This document shows, in pieces, positions 7,938-15,256 of a DNA stretch of 17,620 bases. Position numbers and translations under genes: made by a program. Under the pieces are notes generated by a model that was not told the origin of the DNA, made no database searches, and worked only from the letters and a program-made list of their open reading frames with translations. Where the stretch lies: NCBI GenBank assembly GCA_964630305.1, contig CAZVTR010000046.1:1-17620 (forward strand), read 5' to 3'. Position 1 is the first letter of the stretch. Each line of letters starts with the position of its first letter. The DNA comes from JAKPPT01 sp964630305 (GTDB lineage: Bacteria > Spirochaetota > Spirochaetia > Treponematales > UBA12059).

Positions 7938-8690
7938 TTAGTTATTACTGGCAGAGCTAGTTGCATTCTCTGCGCCAGTAGTGTTGTGCTGTTCCTGCCT
8001 GGCAGCTTCATGCTGTGCTGCCGCAGTAGCTCCATTCTCCTGCCCCTGTGAATGATCAGTGTTTGCTTGAGGCATCCTCACTTTTACCCGTGCTGTGCGC
8101 AGCACGCGTTCTTTGAGCATGTATCCCTTGCTGTATTCTTCGATAACAATAGGATGTTCGCAATCACCGGTTTCACTAGACATAGCCTCATGCTTATGAG
8201 GATCAAATTCGACATTGAGGGAATCAAACCGTTTAAGACCATATTTCCCCTCAAGCAAGCTCAAAAAATGCTTCTGAATCATTACAATTCCGTCATGCAG
8301 TGCAGTAAAATCTTTCGAAACCTCTGCACTCTGAATTGCACGGTCAAAATTATCCAAAACATCAACAAGATCAGTCAAAAGCTGTGTATTAGCATAAGCG
8401 ACTGCCTCATCACGCTCTCTGAACATGCGCTTGCGGAAATTTTCATAGTCTGCAAGTTTCCGCAAATACTGTTCTTTAGCCTCTGCAAGTTCTTTTTGCA
8501 GATTTTCAATTTGCTCGTTTTTCTCTTTTAACAATTCAATTTCTTCCTTGCATGAGTTTTGAGCGACATTCTGACCATTTTGTTCGCTTTGATTTACTGC
8601 CTGCTGTTCAGCAGTATCATCTTGTGCCGCATTGGACTCATGTACTTGTTCATGCTTTTCTTTTTTCTCAGAATTACTAGTTTTATGCAC
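7938..8690 (-). CDS. grpE: nucleotide exchange factor GrpE
   Basis: GrpE releases ADP from DnaK. The 250-residue product has a long charged N-terminal region, a Glu/Lys-rich coiled coil at about 50-90 (dimer helix), the core segment with YENFRKRMFRERDEA, and the C-terminal signature VIEEYSKGYMLKERVLRTARVKV. It is longer than the usual 180-210 residues because both ends carry low-complexity Gln/Asn/Ala/Glu tails, with about 40 residues after the core. The start codon is GTG at 8690, preceded by AGAGGG at normal spacing. It is the first gene of the chaperone operon; a sigma70-like promoter lies at 8734-8762. Confidence 0.96.
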   Translation of the reverse strand: MHKTSNSEKKEKHEQVHESNAAQDDTAEQQAVNQSEQNGQNVAQNSCKEEIELLKEKNEQIENLQKELAEAKEQYLRKLADYENFRKRMFRERDEAVAYANTQLLTDLVDVLDNFDRAIQSAEVSKDFTALHDGIVMIQKHFLSLLEGKYGLKRFDSLNVEFDPHKHEAMSSETGDCEHPIVIEEYSKGYMLKERVLRTARVKVRMPQANTDHSQGQENGATAAAQHEAARQEQHNTTGAENATSSASNN

Positions 8691-8733
8691 AAAATCCCTC
8701 TTTTTACCACGTATAAGCTGTATTTTCGAATGT

Positions 8734-8762
8734 AAAATAATAAAAATCGACTAAATCGTCAA
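8734..8762 (-). promoter_or_regulatory. Predicted sigma70-type promoter of the grpE-dnaK-dnaJ operon
   Basis: On the minus strand TTGACG (8757-8762) and TATTTT (8734-8739) are separated by 17 bases. Transcription would start near 8727, giving a leader of about 37 bases with AGAGGG before the GTG start of grpE. I find no CIRCE element (TTAGCACTC-N9-GAGTGCTAA) in the 190-base intergenic region, so HrcA control is not supported here. Confidence 0.6.
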
Positions 8763-8823
8763 GAAAACTACTCTAATCATAGAAATAGTATCAGTATTAT
8801 CACTTTTTAATACACTTTCACTC

Positions 8824-8851
8824 TTGACTATTTGAGTAAATTGATTAAAGT
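8824..8851 (+). promoter_or_regulatory. Predicted sigma70-type promoter of rpoN
   Basis: TTGACT (8824-8829), a 16-base spacer and TAAAGT (8846-8851, four of six consensus bases). It points to rpoN, whose ATG at 8881 has GGAGA ten bases upstream. The remainder of the 8691-8880 gap is AT-rich, holds the divergent grpE promoter, and shows no other feature that I can see. Confidence 0.5.
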
Positions 8852-8880
8852 TAAATTAGGAACTAGGAGAAATCAGCCTG

Positions 8881-10257
8881 ATGCAATCTAACAGAACAGT
8901 GCTCAGCCAGGAGCAGCGGCAAACCTTAAGCCATCAAATGCTTCAGTCAATACGCATTATGGCAATGCCAATCCAGGAGCTTAAAGAAACCATCAATGCT
9001 GAGTTAGAAAAAAATCCGGCACTGGAGGTCATTTATGACCCTTCAGTGGTTTCGCTTGATACTATGAGCACTAACCCAGAGATTACTGGAACCGCCAGCA
9101 CCCAGCAAACAGAAACAAATACAAATTATGAGAAACATACTAAACCCAAGCAGTCACATCAAGAGCTATTTGAGAAAATTCTCAGCAATGAAGAAACACT
9201 CCAGGAACATTTGCTCGAACAGCTCCATGTCCAGCCTGTTTCTGAGACTGTTTTAAAAGCTGGGGAACTCTTAATCCAAAACCTCGATGATAAGGGTTTT
9301 CATATAGAAGATCCATTTGTCGTCTGCAAAGATTTTAAGCGGGAAGATGTTCAGCTTGCCATCGAGCTTATTCAGCATTTAGAACCAGTAGGAACCTGCA
9401 CCAGTAATTTTCAAGAATCGCTCATTGTTCAGGCAAAACTGGATCCAGCTGCACCGCCATATGCTCAGATTATTTTGGAACAGTATTTTGACCTTCTTGA
9501 ACACAATAAAATTAAAGAAATTCAAAAGCAGCTAAAAATAGAGCAAGAAGAACTTGAGCATGCGATCAACTACATTAAAACACTCAACCCTTTTCCAGGA
9601 AGACAGTATGCGCCTAATAATGTCCGTTATATTACACCCGATGTGATTGTACGCCGCGAAAATGGTGATTTTATTATTACAATTAACGAAGAAGAATTTC
9701 CGGTACTCAGTATCAATCCATACTTCAATACACTGCTTGAAAAACAGCAAGACAAGGCCACAACTGTATTTGTAAAAGAAAATGTAAGAAAAGCGCAAGA
9801 ATTTATTCAGAGCATTCAGCAGCGAAACAAGACGTTACTCAGAGTAGTTCGCGCACTCATAGACTTCCAGCGAGCATTTTTTATAAAAGGACCGCGCCAT
9901 CTTGCACCGCTTACATTGAAGGATATCGCACAACACCTGGAATTGCATGAATCAACAATCTCGCGTCTTGTAAATGGCAAATTCATTCAAACTGATTATG
10001 GCATATTCGAGTTGCGATACTTTTTTTCAAATAGCATTTCAGGAGCAGGCAGCACAGGATCGCGCTATGCACAAGGAGCTGTTAAAGAAATCATAAAAGA
10101 TATTATTCAAAATGAACCTGAAGCGCTTTCGGATCAGGAAATAGCTGAAAAACTTGCACTTCGCGGCATTCAAATTGCGCGCCGTACAGTTGCAAAGTAC
10201 CGCAAAACACTTCAGCTTGATTCTTCGTTTGAACGAAAAGGGAGAAAGAAAAATTGA
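8881..10257 (+). CDS. rpoN: RNA polymerase sigma-54 factor RpoN
   Basis: RpoN directs RNA polymerase to -24/-12 promoters opened by AAA+ activator proteins. The 458-residue product has the three expected regions: the activator-interacting region I at about 5-50, with the Gln/Leu-rich pattern LSHQMLQSIRIMAMPIQEL; a variable polar linker at about 60-95; and the core-binding and DNA-binding regions, with a helix-turn-helix (DIAQHLELHESTISRLVNGK). The RpoN box ARRTVAKYRK starts at residue 433. The ATG at 8881 is supported by an upstream GGAGA. hpf follows 82 bases later in the same direction, and the rpoN-hpf pairing is also common in Proteobacteria. No sigma-54 activator gene and no convincing -24/-12 site is in the window, so its regulon is not visible here. 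Confidence 0.97.
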   Translation: MQSNRTVLSQEQRQTLSHQMLQSIRIMAMPIQELKETINAELEKNPALEVIYDPSVVSLDTMSTNPEITGTASTQQTETNTNYEKHTKPKQSHQELFEKILSNEETLQEHLLEQLHVQPVSETVLKAGELLIQNLDDKGFHIEDPFVVCKDFKREDVQLAIELIQHLEPVGTCTSNFQESLIVQAKLDPAAPPYAQIILEQYFDLLEHNKIKEIQKQLKIEQEELEHAINYIKTLNPFPGRQYAPNNVRYITPDVIVRRENGDFIITINEEEFPVLSINPYFNTLLEKQQDKATTVFVKENVRKAQEFIQSIQQRNKTLLRVVRALIDFQRAFFIKGPRHLAPLTLKDIAQHLELHESTISRLVNGKFIQTDYGIFELRYFFSNSISGAGSTGSRYAQGAVKEIIKDIIQNEPEALSDQEIAEKLALRGIQIARRTVAKYRKTLQLDSSFERKGRKKN

Positions 10258-10339
10258 ATCATTTACAAATGGTTAGTATATTATATAGCATATCTAGTAC
10301 CGGCATACATAACAATAATAAGATTTTAAGGAGGTTTTC

Positions 10340-10630
10340 ATGAACATTGATGTCCGGAGCGTTCATTTTGATCTTGGGGAAACAGCACGTTCCTATCTGG
10401 ACAAGAAGCTCGAACGTATCAACCATGCAAGGGACTCGATTGTCGATTTAATGTTCTGCTTCACCAAGGAAAAGCAGTTCAAATGCGAAACAACAATCAA
10501 TTTCCGCTGGGGTACAACAGCGCATATCGAAGAACAAGACTTTGACCTCACTGCAGGTATAGATAAAATGATGGATAAAGTCGAACAGAAAATACATAAA
10601 GAAAAAGAAAAAATTAAAGATAAGAAATAA
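10340..10630 (+). CDS. hpf: ribosome hibernation promoting factor, short form (HPF/YhbH/RaiA family)
   Basis: A 96-residue protein of the ribosome hibernation family, which binds near the decoding centre of the 30S subunit and silences ribosomes under stress. It starts MNIDVRSVHFDLGETARSYL, the usual beta-alpha opening, continues with beta strands (CETTINFRWGTTAHIEEQD) and ends with a Lys/Glu-rich helix. It lacks the C-terminal dimerisation domain of long HPF, so it is the short form. The ATG has an ideal AAGGAGG at 10329-10335. The 82-base gap after rpoN is AT-rich; TTTACA at 10262-10267 with TATAGC at 10284-10289 could be a weak promoter of its own. A strong terminator follows the stop. Confidence 0.92.
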   Translation: MNIDVRSVHFDLGETARSYLDKKLERINHARDSIVDLMFCFTKEKQFKCETTINFRWGTTAHIEEQDFDLTAGIDKMMDKVEQKIHKEKEKIKDKK

Positions 10631-10640
10631 CACATGCATG

Positions 10641-10671
10641 ACAGGGGCTAAAGATGCCCCTGTTTTATTTT
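10641..10671 (+). terminator. Rho-independent terminator after hpf
   Basis: A perfect 8-bp stem ACAGGGGC / GCCCCTGT (10641-10648 and 10656-10663) with a 7-base loop, followed by TTTATTTT. It begins 10 bases after the hpf stop. The reverse strand has no T-run beside the stem, so it serves only the plus-strand rpoN-hpf unit. Confidence 0.93.
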
Positions 10672-10696
10672 AAGCAAACAATAGTAAGATTTATAA

Positions 10697-10745
10697 AATT
10701 ATTTCAATAAGAATAATTGTTACTTTTTTATAGCAATATGCTATA
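10697..10745 (-). terminator. Possible weak AT-rich terminator region of the envelope operon
   Basis: Downstream of the last minus-strand gene are two AT-rich inverted repeats: TATAGCA / TGCTATA (arms 10729-10735 and 10739-10745) and AATTATT / AATAATT (10697-10703 and 10712-10718). The second is followed on the minus strand by TTTATAA. Neither is GC-rich and only a short T-run follows, so this is a weak candidate for the operon end. Confidence 0.3.
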
Positions 10746-10754
10746 TTCACTATT

Positions 10755-11903
10755 TCAAAAAACCATTCTGAGGCCGCCAATAATTGACCAGCTGCCTTGA
10801 ATCCAGCTTTCATAGAGCGTACCTGCGTCCCCAGCATTGAAAGTACCTGTTATATAATACCAAAGTCCTTGATAAGGTTTCCAGAGCATAGTGAACACAA
10901 ACAATGCAGAACTATCAACAGGCGAATAGAGGCTTCGTGTTGTAAAAACAAGTGTGTCTAAACCTATTGATATGTCAGCGAGAATATGAACACCATATGG
11001 ATATCCAGATTGGCGAGTTTCTTGCGTTAACTCTGTTTGCGACCATGGTTTTTCTGGCTGTATGAGAAACTCTAGCCGTAAACTAGATGTGTCTAAACCA
11101 GTAATAAGATTCAGCATGAGAAATCCGCCGGTTATACAAGGCTGCTCATAGGGAAGCATGCAGGAAAACCCGCTATAGAGCTCTGCTCCGCCCAGAGCAG
11201 TAGCCGCAGAAACAGCAACTTTGTGCTGATTGTCAGCTTCTTTATAGTTCCATGCACCTTCCAGTGCAAGCACATCAAAATCGGCATAGCATCGCACGCC
11301 ATATACACTTTGCGTACCAGCTGCTACAGTGACAGGCAGCAGAAATTCTCCCTGAGGCATCGCAACCAGCGTGTACTCCGGAAGAGGAATATGAAGCGCA
11401 CACTCTATGAAAGAGACCATACCAACCGGTATGTATAGAACTGCTAGCCAATCGGTTTCATTTATTGAAATTGATGTAACTGTCTTTAGAATTCCAGCAG
11501 AACCAGCTTCTCCAAAAAACAAGTTTCCAGCATTAAAGAATGCGCCTTTACCCCATGTTATATTATTCTTACCTAACGTGATTCTTGGCATAAAACCTTC
11601 AAACATAGGCAACTGCGCTCGAACAAACAGCCTCTGGATATCAAAACGAGAGGTAATTGAACCATCGACTGAAACAAGCGTCCCTAGGAGGGTAACTCTT
11701 CCGCGAAGAGCATCCTGAAATTGCGATTGAAAATCCAATTCTGAATATGCAAACGAAAACCAACTAGCATGTTCTGTGCCTGCATATACTAGTGCGCCTG
11801 TATCGAGAGTAATCTTTACAATCTGCTGACTATGGACGGGACTAACAAAACCCAGTCCAACAAATATTGTAAAAAAGCACAGTAGGATTTGCTTTGAATT
11901 CAT
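10755..11903 (-). CDS. predicted outer-membrane beta-barrel protein
   Basis: I do not recognise a named gene. The 382-residue product begins with a signal peptide (hydrophobic core about 5-20, probable cleavage after VHS near residue 25, no lipobox Cys). The rest alternates short amphipathic strands, as in a beta barrel, and the protein ends in Phe (GGLRMVF), the usual BAM recognition ending. The segment ITLGKNNITWGKGAFFNAGN resembles the Gly-x-x-x-Trp-Gly strand patterns of DUF1302-like and other porin-type proteins, but this is resemblance, not a firm family call. It is the last gene of the operon, 86 bases after the LolA-like gene. I infer that it is the outer-membrane partner of the ABC system. 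The ATG at 11903 has a G-run (GCGGGGG) upstream. Confidence 0.7.
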   Translation of the reverse strand: MNSKQILLCFFTIFVGLGFVSPVHSQQIVKITLDTGALVYAGTEHASWFSFAYSELDFQSQFQDALRGRVTLLGTLVSVDGSITSRFDIQRLFVRAQLPMFEGFMPRITLGKNNITWGKGAFFNAGNLFFGEAGSAGILKTVTSISINETDWLAVLYIPVGMVSFIECALHIPLPEYTLVAMPQGEFLLPVTVAAGTQSVYGVRCYADFDVLALEGAWNYKEADNQHKVAVSAATALGGAELYSGFSCMLPYEQPCITGGFLMLNLITGLDTSSLRLEFLIQPEKPWSQTELTQETRQSGYPYGVHILADISIGLDTLVFTTRSLYSPVDSSALFVFTMLWKPYQGLWYYITGTFNAGDAGTLYESWIQGSWSIIGGLRMVF

Positions 11904-11989
11904 TTTTGCCCCCGCATATATTTAAACAGCAACAAATCTCTTTATAATGCCACCAGGTCTGCGTACCATTATTATAAACACTCACAAAT

Positions 11990-12736
11990 TTACATTGATA
12001 GATTTTGCAGAGAAAACAAATTAGGATCGAGCGTTTCATTGATGCGGATATTTTCAAGCACAAGTTCTGTCTTTGTTTGCTTTTTTAAATTATCCTGAAC
12101 AACAATATGCACAGGAATTACAAAACCTCCAACTGCTGCATACTTCATCACATATACTGTTTTAAGTAGTTTCTCAGCAAGCGAATATGCTTCGCTTTTT
12201 TTGAGCGCGTAGGTTTTCTTATCTATCCAGAGCTTCTGAATTGGGTAGGGAATATCATTGACTTTCGCTTTTATTTTTACAACCCAACAAGCTGTGTTAT
12301 CAACAATTTCTTCAGAAATGCTTTCAATTGAGTACTGATCCAATATACTCTTGCCGCCTGTCATATCCTCATATGATAAATCTGATCCTGCAAGAGAATT
12401 CCGAAGCGCTGCTCCCTGGAGACGTATAATTTCCTCTGCATCAGGATAATACAAGTATATTGCTTTTTTTGATCTTAATATTTTTTGTCCAGATTCATCT
12501 TTGCTTGTAAACACAATCAAAGAGTCATCAGTTCCGCGGGACCATATTTTAAACGTCTTTTCCTGCATGCCAAATTGATTATATATCAATAATTTGCCTA
12601 AAGCACTCATGGTTTTGATATTTTGATTTTGCTCATAACGCCTTATGATATCTTCTGCGGACTGCGACAGCGCCATGACTGCAGTGAACAAAATGACAAT
12701 AAAGCTGATTATAAACCTCATACCTTTATCTAGCAT
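11990..12736 (-). CDS. LolA-like outer-membrane lipoprotein-sorting periplasmic protein
   Basis: A 248-residue exported protein that resembles the LolA-like 'outer membrane lipoprotein-sorting protein' family (COG2834 type). It has a signal peptide (hydrophobic core about 8-22, likely cleavage near ALSQS-AED, no lipobox). The mature part starts with the typical helix AEDIIRRYEQNQNIKTMSA, then continues as beta strands with the characteristic KIWSRGTDDSLIVFTSKDESG, IYLYYPDAEEIIRLQG and QKLWIDKKTYALKKSE segments, and ends LDPNLFSL. These proteins form a half-barrel that shields lipid or acyl chains. The ATG at 12736 is preceded by GGAGG at six bases, favouring it over an ATG five codons in. It lies 35 bases after the second permease, and probably carries the pump's cargo across the periplasm. 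Confidence 0.85.
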   Translation of the reverse strand: MLDKGMRFIISFIVILFTAVMALSQSAEDIIRRYEQNQNIKTMSALGKLLIYNQFGMQEKTFKIWSRGTDDSLIVFTSKDESGQKILRSKKAIYLYYPDAEEIIRLQGAALRNSLAGSDLSYEDMTGGKSILDQYSIESISEEIVDNTACWVVKIKAKVNDIPYPIQKLWIDKKTYALKKSEAYSLAEKLLKTVYVMKYAAVGGFVIPVHIVVQDNLKKQTKTELVLENIRINETLDPNLFSLQNLSM

Positions 12737-12771
12737 ATAAAACCTCCATAAAAATTATGACTCACAATGAA

Positions 12772-13995
12772 TTACACGGAGCGCAGTGCCTCAATTGGTT
12801 TAATGCGCGCAGCCTGATGGCTTGGCAAAAGCACTGCACATGCAGAAATTATAATTGAATAACAAAATACCATTACTGTATTAATAAAGGACAGCTTGAG
12901 TTTTACAACCCCAGAAACCTCCATTGAAATCCCCTGCATTGCTCCGGAAAAATCAATGCCATATATAGCAAGCGGAATTCCTGCTATATTACCAACTATA
13001 GCACCTAAAAAAGCGCCAGCAGAAGCAATGATGAGAGCTTCGAGAAAGAACAACTGTGTAATCCTAGAACCATCCATTCCTAATGCTCCAAGTGTTCCTA
13101 TTTCTTTCATGCGTTCAAACACAACCATGAGTGTTGTGTTTATTATTACGGTGCTTGCAAGTATAAAAAATATTACAGCAATCACAGTATAAATGCTCTG
13201 AGACATCTCAAAAAATGAATAAATTTCGTTTATTTCCCGCCAGGTTTTTACTTCATAATTATGCTGAAATTGAGGAATTGCTTTTAATTTTTGTGCAATG
13301 GCTCTTTCATCAGTATTTGGTTTTGTTTTTATAAGAATTTCTGTAACCAAGTTATCCATTCGTGCAAAATATTGGCCTACTTGTATTGGAATATACGCTG
13401 TAGTAGTGTTTAACATTGCTACAGGATATTCAACCACACCGCAAATCCTGAATGTCATTGCATTTGTACCGCCTGTTTTTGTCTGAATGAGCAATGTAAT
13501 TTTATCGTTAAGACTAACATTAAGTTTTTTAAGAAGCCATTTTGTTATAACAATTTCTCTCGCATCGGGACTTTCTGGCAGCCTCCCTTCTTTGATATAT
13601 AAATCAATATGCTGAAATTGCTTTTCTGCTTCAAAATCCACTGCTTGAACCATGAGCCCGGTTTCTGTATCACGAATAAACCCAGCAGGCAGCTTAATGC
13701 GCGGTGCTATGATATCAATTCCCTCAATGCCTGTAAGTGCATTCAAGCTAGGAGTAAGCGGAACACCAAGCATGAGCGGATTGAGATGTTCATATGCAGA
13801 ATACTGCACATTCCGTATCCTTATATTCCCTAAATAAAAATCTATAAGATTTTCTTTCATATCATCTTTCATACCATCAATTAAACCAAATAGCAGCACT
13901 ATTGACATGGTTGCAATAAGAATTGCAAAACCTGAAAGCAGGCTTCGTCTTTTATTGCGGAAAATATTTCTATATGCCATGGTAAGCAAATTCAT
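12772..13995 (-). CDS. ABC transporter permease, FtsX/MacB/LolC-E type (second permease)
   Basis: A 407-residue inner-membrane permease with four predicted spans: one near residues 20-42, a large periplasmic MacB-PCD-like domain, then three C-terminal spans (FtsX domain). The motif ERMKEIGTLGALGMDGSRI after the second span is the family's ATPase-contact region. The C terminus ends in AARIKPIEALRSV, as in MacB/LolE relatives. An earlier in-frame ATG exists at 14022, but I chose 13995: GGAGG sits seven bases upstream (overlapping the previous stop, TAGGAGG) and the protein then starts MNLLTMAYRNIFRNKRRS, matching the family. It differs clearly in sequence from the preceding permease, so the pair would form a heterodimer like LolC-LolE. 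Substrate unknown. Confidence 0.88.
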   Translation of the reverse strand: MNLLTMAYRNIFRNKRRSLLSGFAILIATMSIVLLFGLIDGMKDDMKENLIDFYLGNIRIRNVQYSAYEHLNPLMLGVPLTPSLNALTGIEGIDIIAPRIKLPAGFIRDTETGLMVQAVDFEAEKQFQHIDLYIKEGRLPESPDAREIVITKWLLKKLNVSLNDKITLLIQTKTGGTNAMTFRICGVVEYPVAMLNTTTAYIPIQVGQYFARMDNLVTEILIKTKPNTDERAIAQKLKAIPQFQHNYEVKTWREINEIYSFFEMSQSIYTVIAVIFFILASTVIINTTLMVVFERMKEIGTLGALGMDGSRITQLFFLEALIIASAGAFLGAIVGNIAGIPLAIYGIDFSGAMQGISMEVSGVVKLKLSFINTVMVFCYSIIISACAVLLPSHQAARIKPIEALRSV

Positions 13996-14006
13996 ATGTA
14001 TTCCTC

Positions 14007-15254
14007 CTATTTTCGAAGGCACTCAACAATGGTTTTTTTAAGTCCTCGCCTAACCGGGAAAATTGATACAAGCATCGCAATTGCTGCACCAATAAAGAAG
14101 CAACTTATCATAGTAGTCACATTCCAAATCCCATGAAATGCTCCATTAACTCTATACCCAATATCTATATCTTTGAGAAACATCGAAAAATCAAACCCAT
14201 AGGTAACGAGGTAAAAATCAAACGCAATGCCTAATAAGACTCCAAAAATTGCTCCTAAAATTCCAATATAACCAGCTTCTATAAAAAAGAGAGTTTTTAT
14301 CTCTTTATCCTCCATCCCCATAGCCCTCAGCATTCCTAATTCACGTATACGTTCATATACAGCCATAAGCATAGTATTTGATATGCCGACTGCAGCTATA
14401 ATAAAAACAAGCAAAAGGATAAAGCCCGTTCCTTTCTGTTTTGCTCCTGCAATAGCAAGATAATCTTCTGCTAATTTTTCCCATGAATGATACACCAGCA
14501 TAGCATGATTAGAGAGTATTTTTTTTATAGACTGCTCATTTTTATTAACATTACTAAGACCAAAATTAAAAAAGATATGCGTTGCGCCATCTGGCATCTC
14601 TATCATTTCCTGGAGATATCCTAACGGGAGGTAAACACCAGTTCTGTTTATCACCGGATCAGGAGCATCGAGTATGCCAACAATTGTTGCATCGATTGTC
14701 TGCATATATCCATTTACCGTTCTCGTTACAATGGTAATAGGATAGCCTATATCAGCTTTGAGTTTTTCAGCTATCCAGGATCCCAGAATAACTTCCGGGC
14801 TATGCTCCTTTAAAAATCTGCCTTTGGATAATGTTTTTTCCAATTTAAAAACTTTTTCATCACGAGCTGGATCTAGCCCAGTGATTATGACTCTCATTGA
14901 ACCATCAACGGGATAAGGATCCTGATACACTACAAGTTCTCCCTGAGCTTGGATACGAGGCACCGCCTGTAATCCTGCTTGTGTCAGTGATTGGAGCAAC
15001 TCACTATAATGAGTGATATATGCCGCAGTAGGAATTCTTTCTTTATTGTCCCAATATTCTTTAGTTGTAATGACGCCAGATCCTGTTTCAAAATCATGCA
15101 AATTGCGTTCTGATTCCTGTTCCGCACTTTTTAGCATGCTGTCAACTCCAATATACATTCCAATTCCCATTGCAATTGCCAGTGCGGTAATTATCGTGCG
15201 CCGCTTGTAACGCATGAGATTTTTCCATGCTAACTGACCAACAAACTTTAACAT
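14007..15254 (-). CDS. ABC transporter permease, FtsX/MacB/LolC-E type (first permease)
   Basis: A 415-residue inner-membrane permease of the MacB/Lol architecture: basic N terminus (WKNLMRYKRRT), a span at about 20-38, a periplasmic domain of about 230 residues, and three C-terminal spans. The contact motif ERIRELGMLRAMGMEDKEI follows the second span and the end reads FPVRRGLKKTIVECLRK. It begins two bases after the ATPase stop, with GAGGAG upstream. Such proteins do not move substrate through a pore but transmit ATPase motion to the periplasm to release lipids, lipoproteins or peptides. No MacA-type adaptor is encoded nearby, so a MacAB-TolC arrangement is unlikely; the LolA-like neighbour suggests Lol-type release. 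Confidence 0.88.
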   Translation of the reverse strand: MLKFVGQLAWKNLMRYKRRTIITALAIAMGIGMYIGVDSMLKSAEQESERNLHDFETGSGVITTKEYWDNKERIPTAAYITHYSELLQSLTQAGLQAVPRIQAQGELVVYQDPYPVDGSMRVIITGLDPARDEKVFKLEKTLSKGRFLKEHSPEVILGSWIAEKLKADIGYPITIVTRTVNGYMQTIDATIVGILDAPDPVINRTGVYLPLGYLQEMIEMPDGATHIFFNFGLSNVNKNEQSIKKILSNHAMLVYHSWEKLAEDYLAIAGAKQKGTGFILLLVFIIAAVGISNTMLMAVYERIRELGMLRAMGMEDKEIKTLFFIEAGYIGILGAIFGVLLGIAFDFYLVTYGFDFSMFLKDIDIGYRVNGAFHGIWNVTTMISCFFIGAAIAMLVSIFPVRRGLKKTIVECLRK

Positions 15255-15256
15255 AT

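Noticed and set aside
7949..7965. TGGCAG-N6-TTGCA on the plus strand, similar to a sigma-54 promoter
   Set aside because: The GG-to-GC spacing is one base too long, it lies inside the grpE coding region, and no plus-strand gene follows until rpoN almost 900 bases away.
8052..8531. 159-codon open frame on the plus strand within grpE
   Set aside because: It is antisense to the well-supported grpE gene and has no recognisable family features; its Phe/Ser-rich translation is typical of an antisense shadow.
10258..10339. Possible sigma-54 promoter or riboswitch before hpf
   Set aside because: No GG-N10-GC pattern and no stable stem is visible; only a weak sigma70-like sequence is present.
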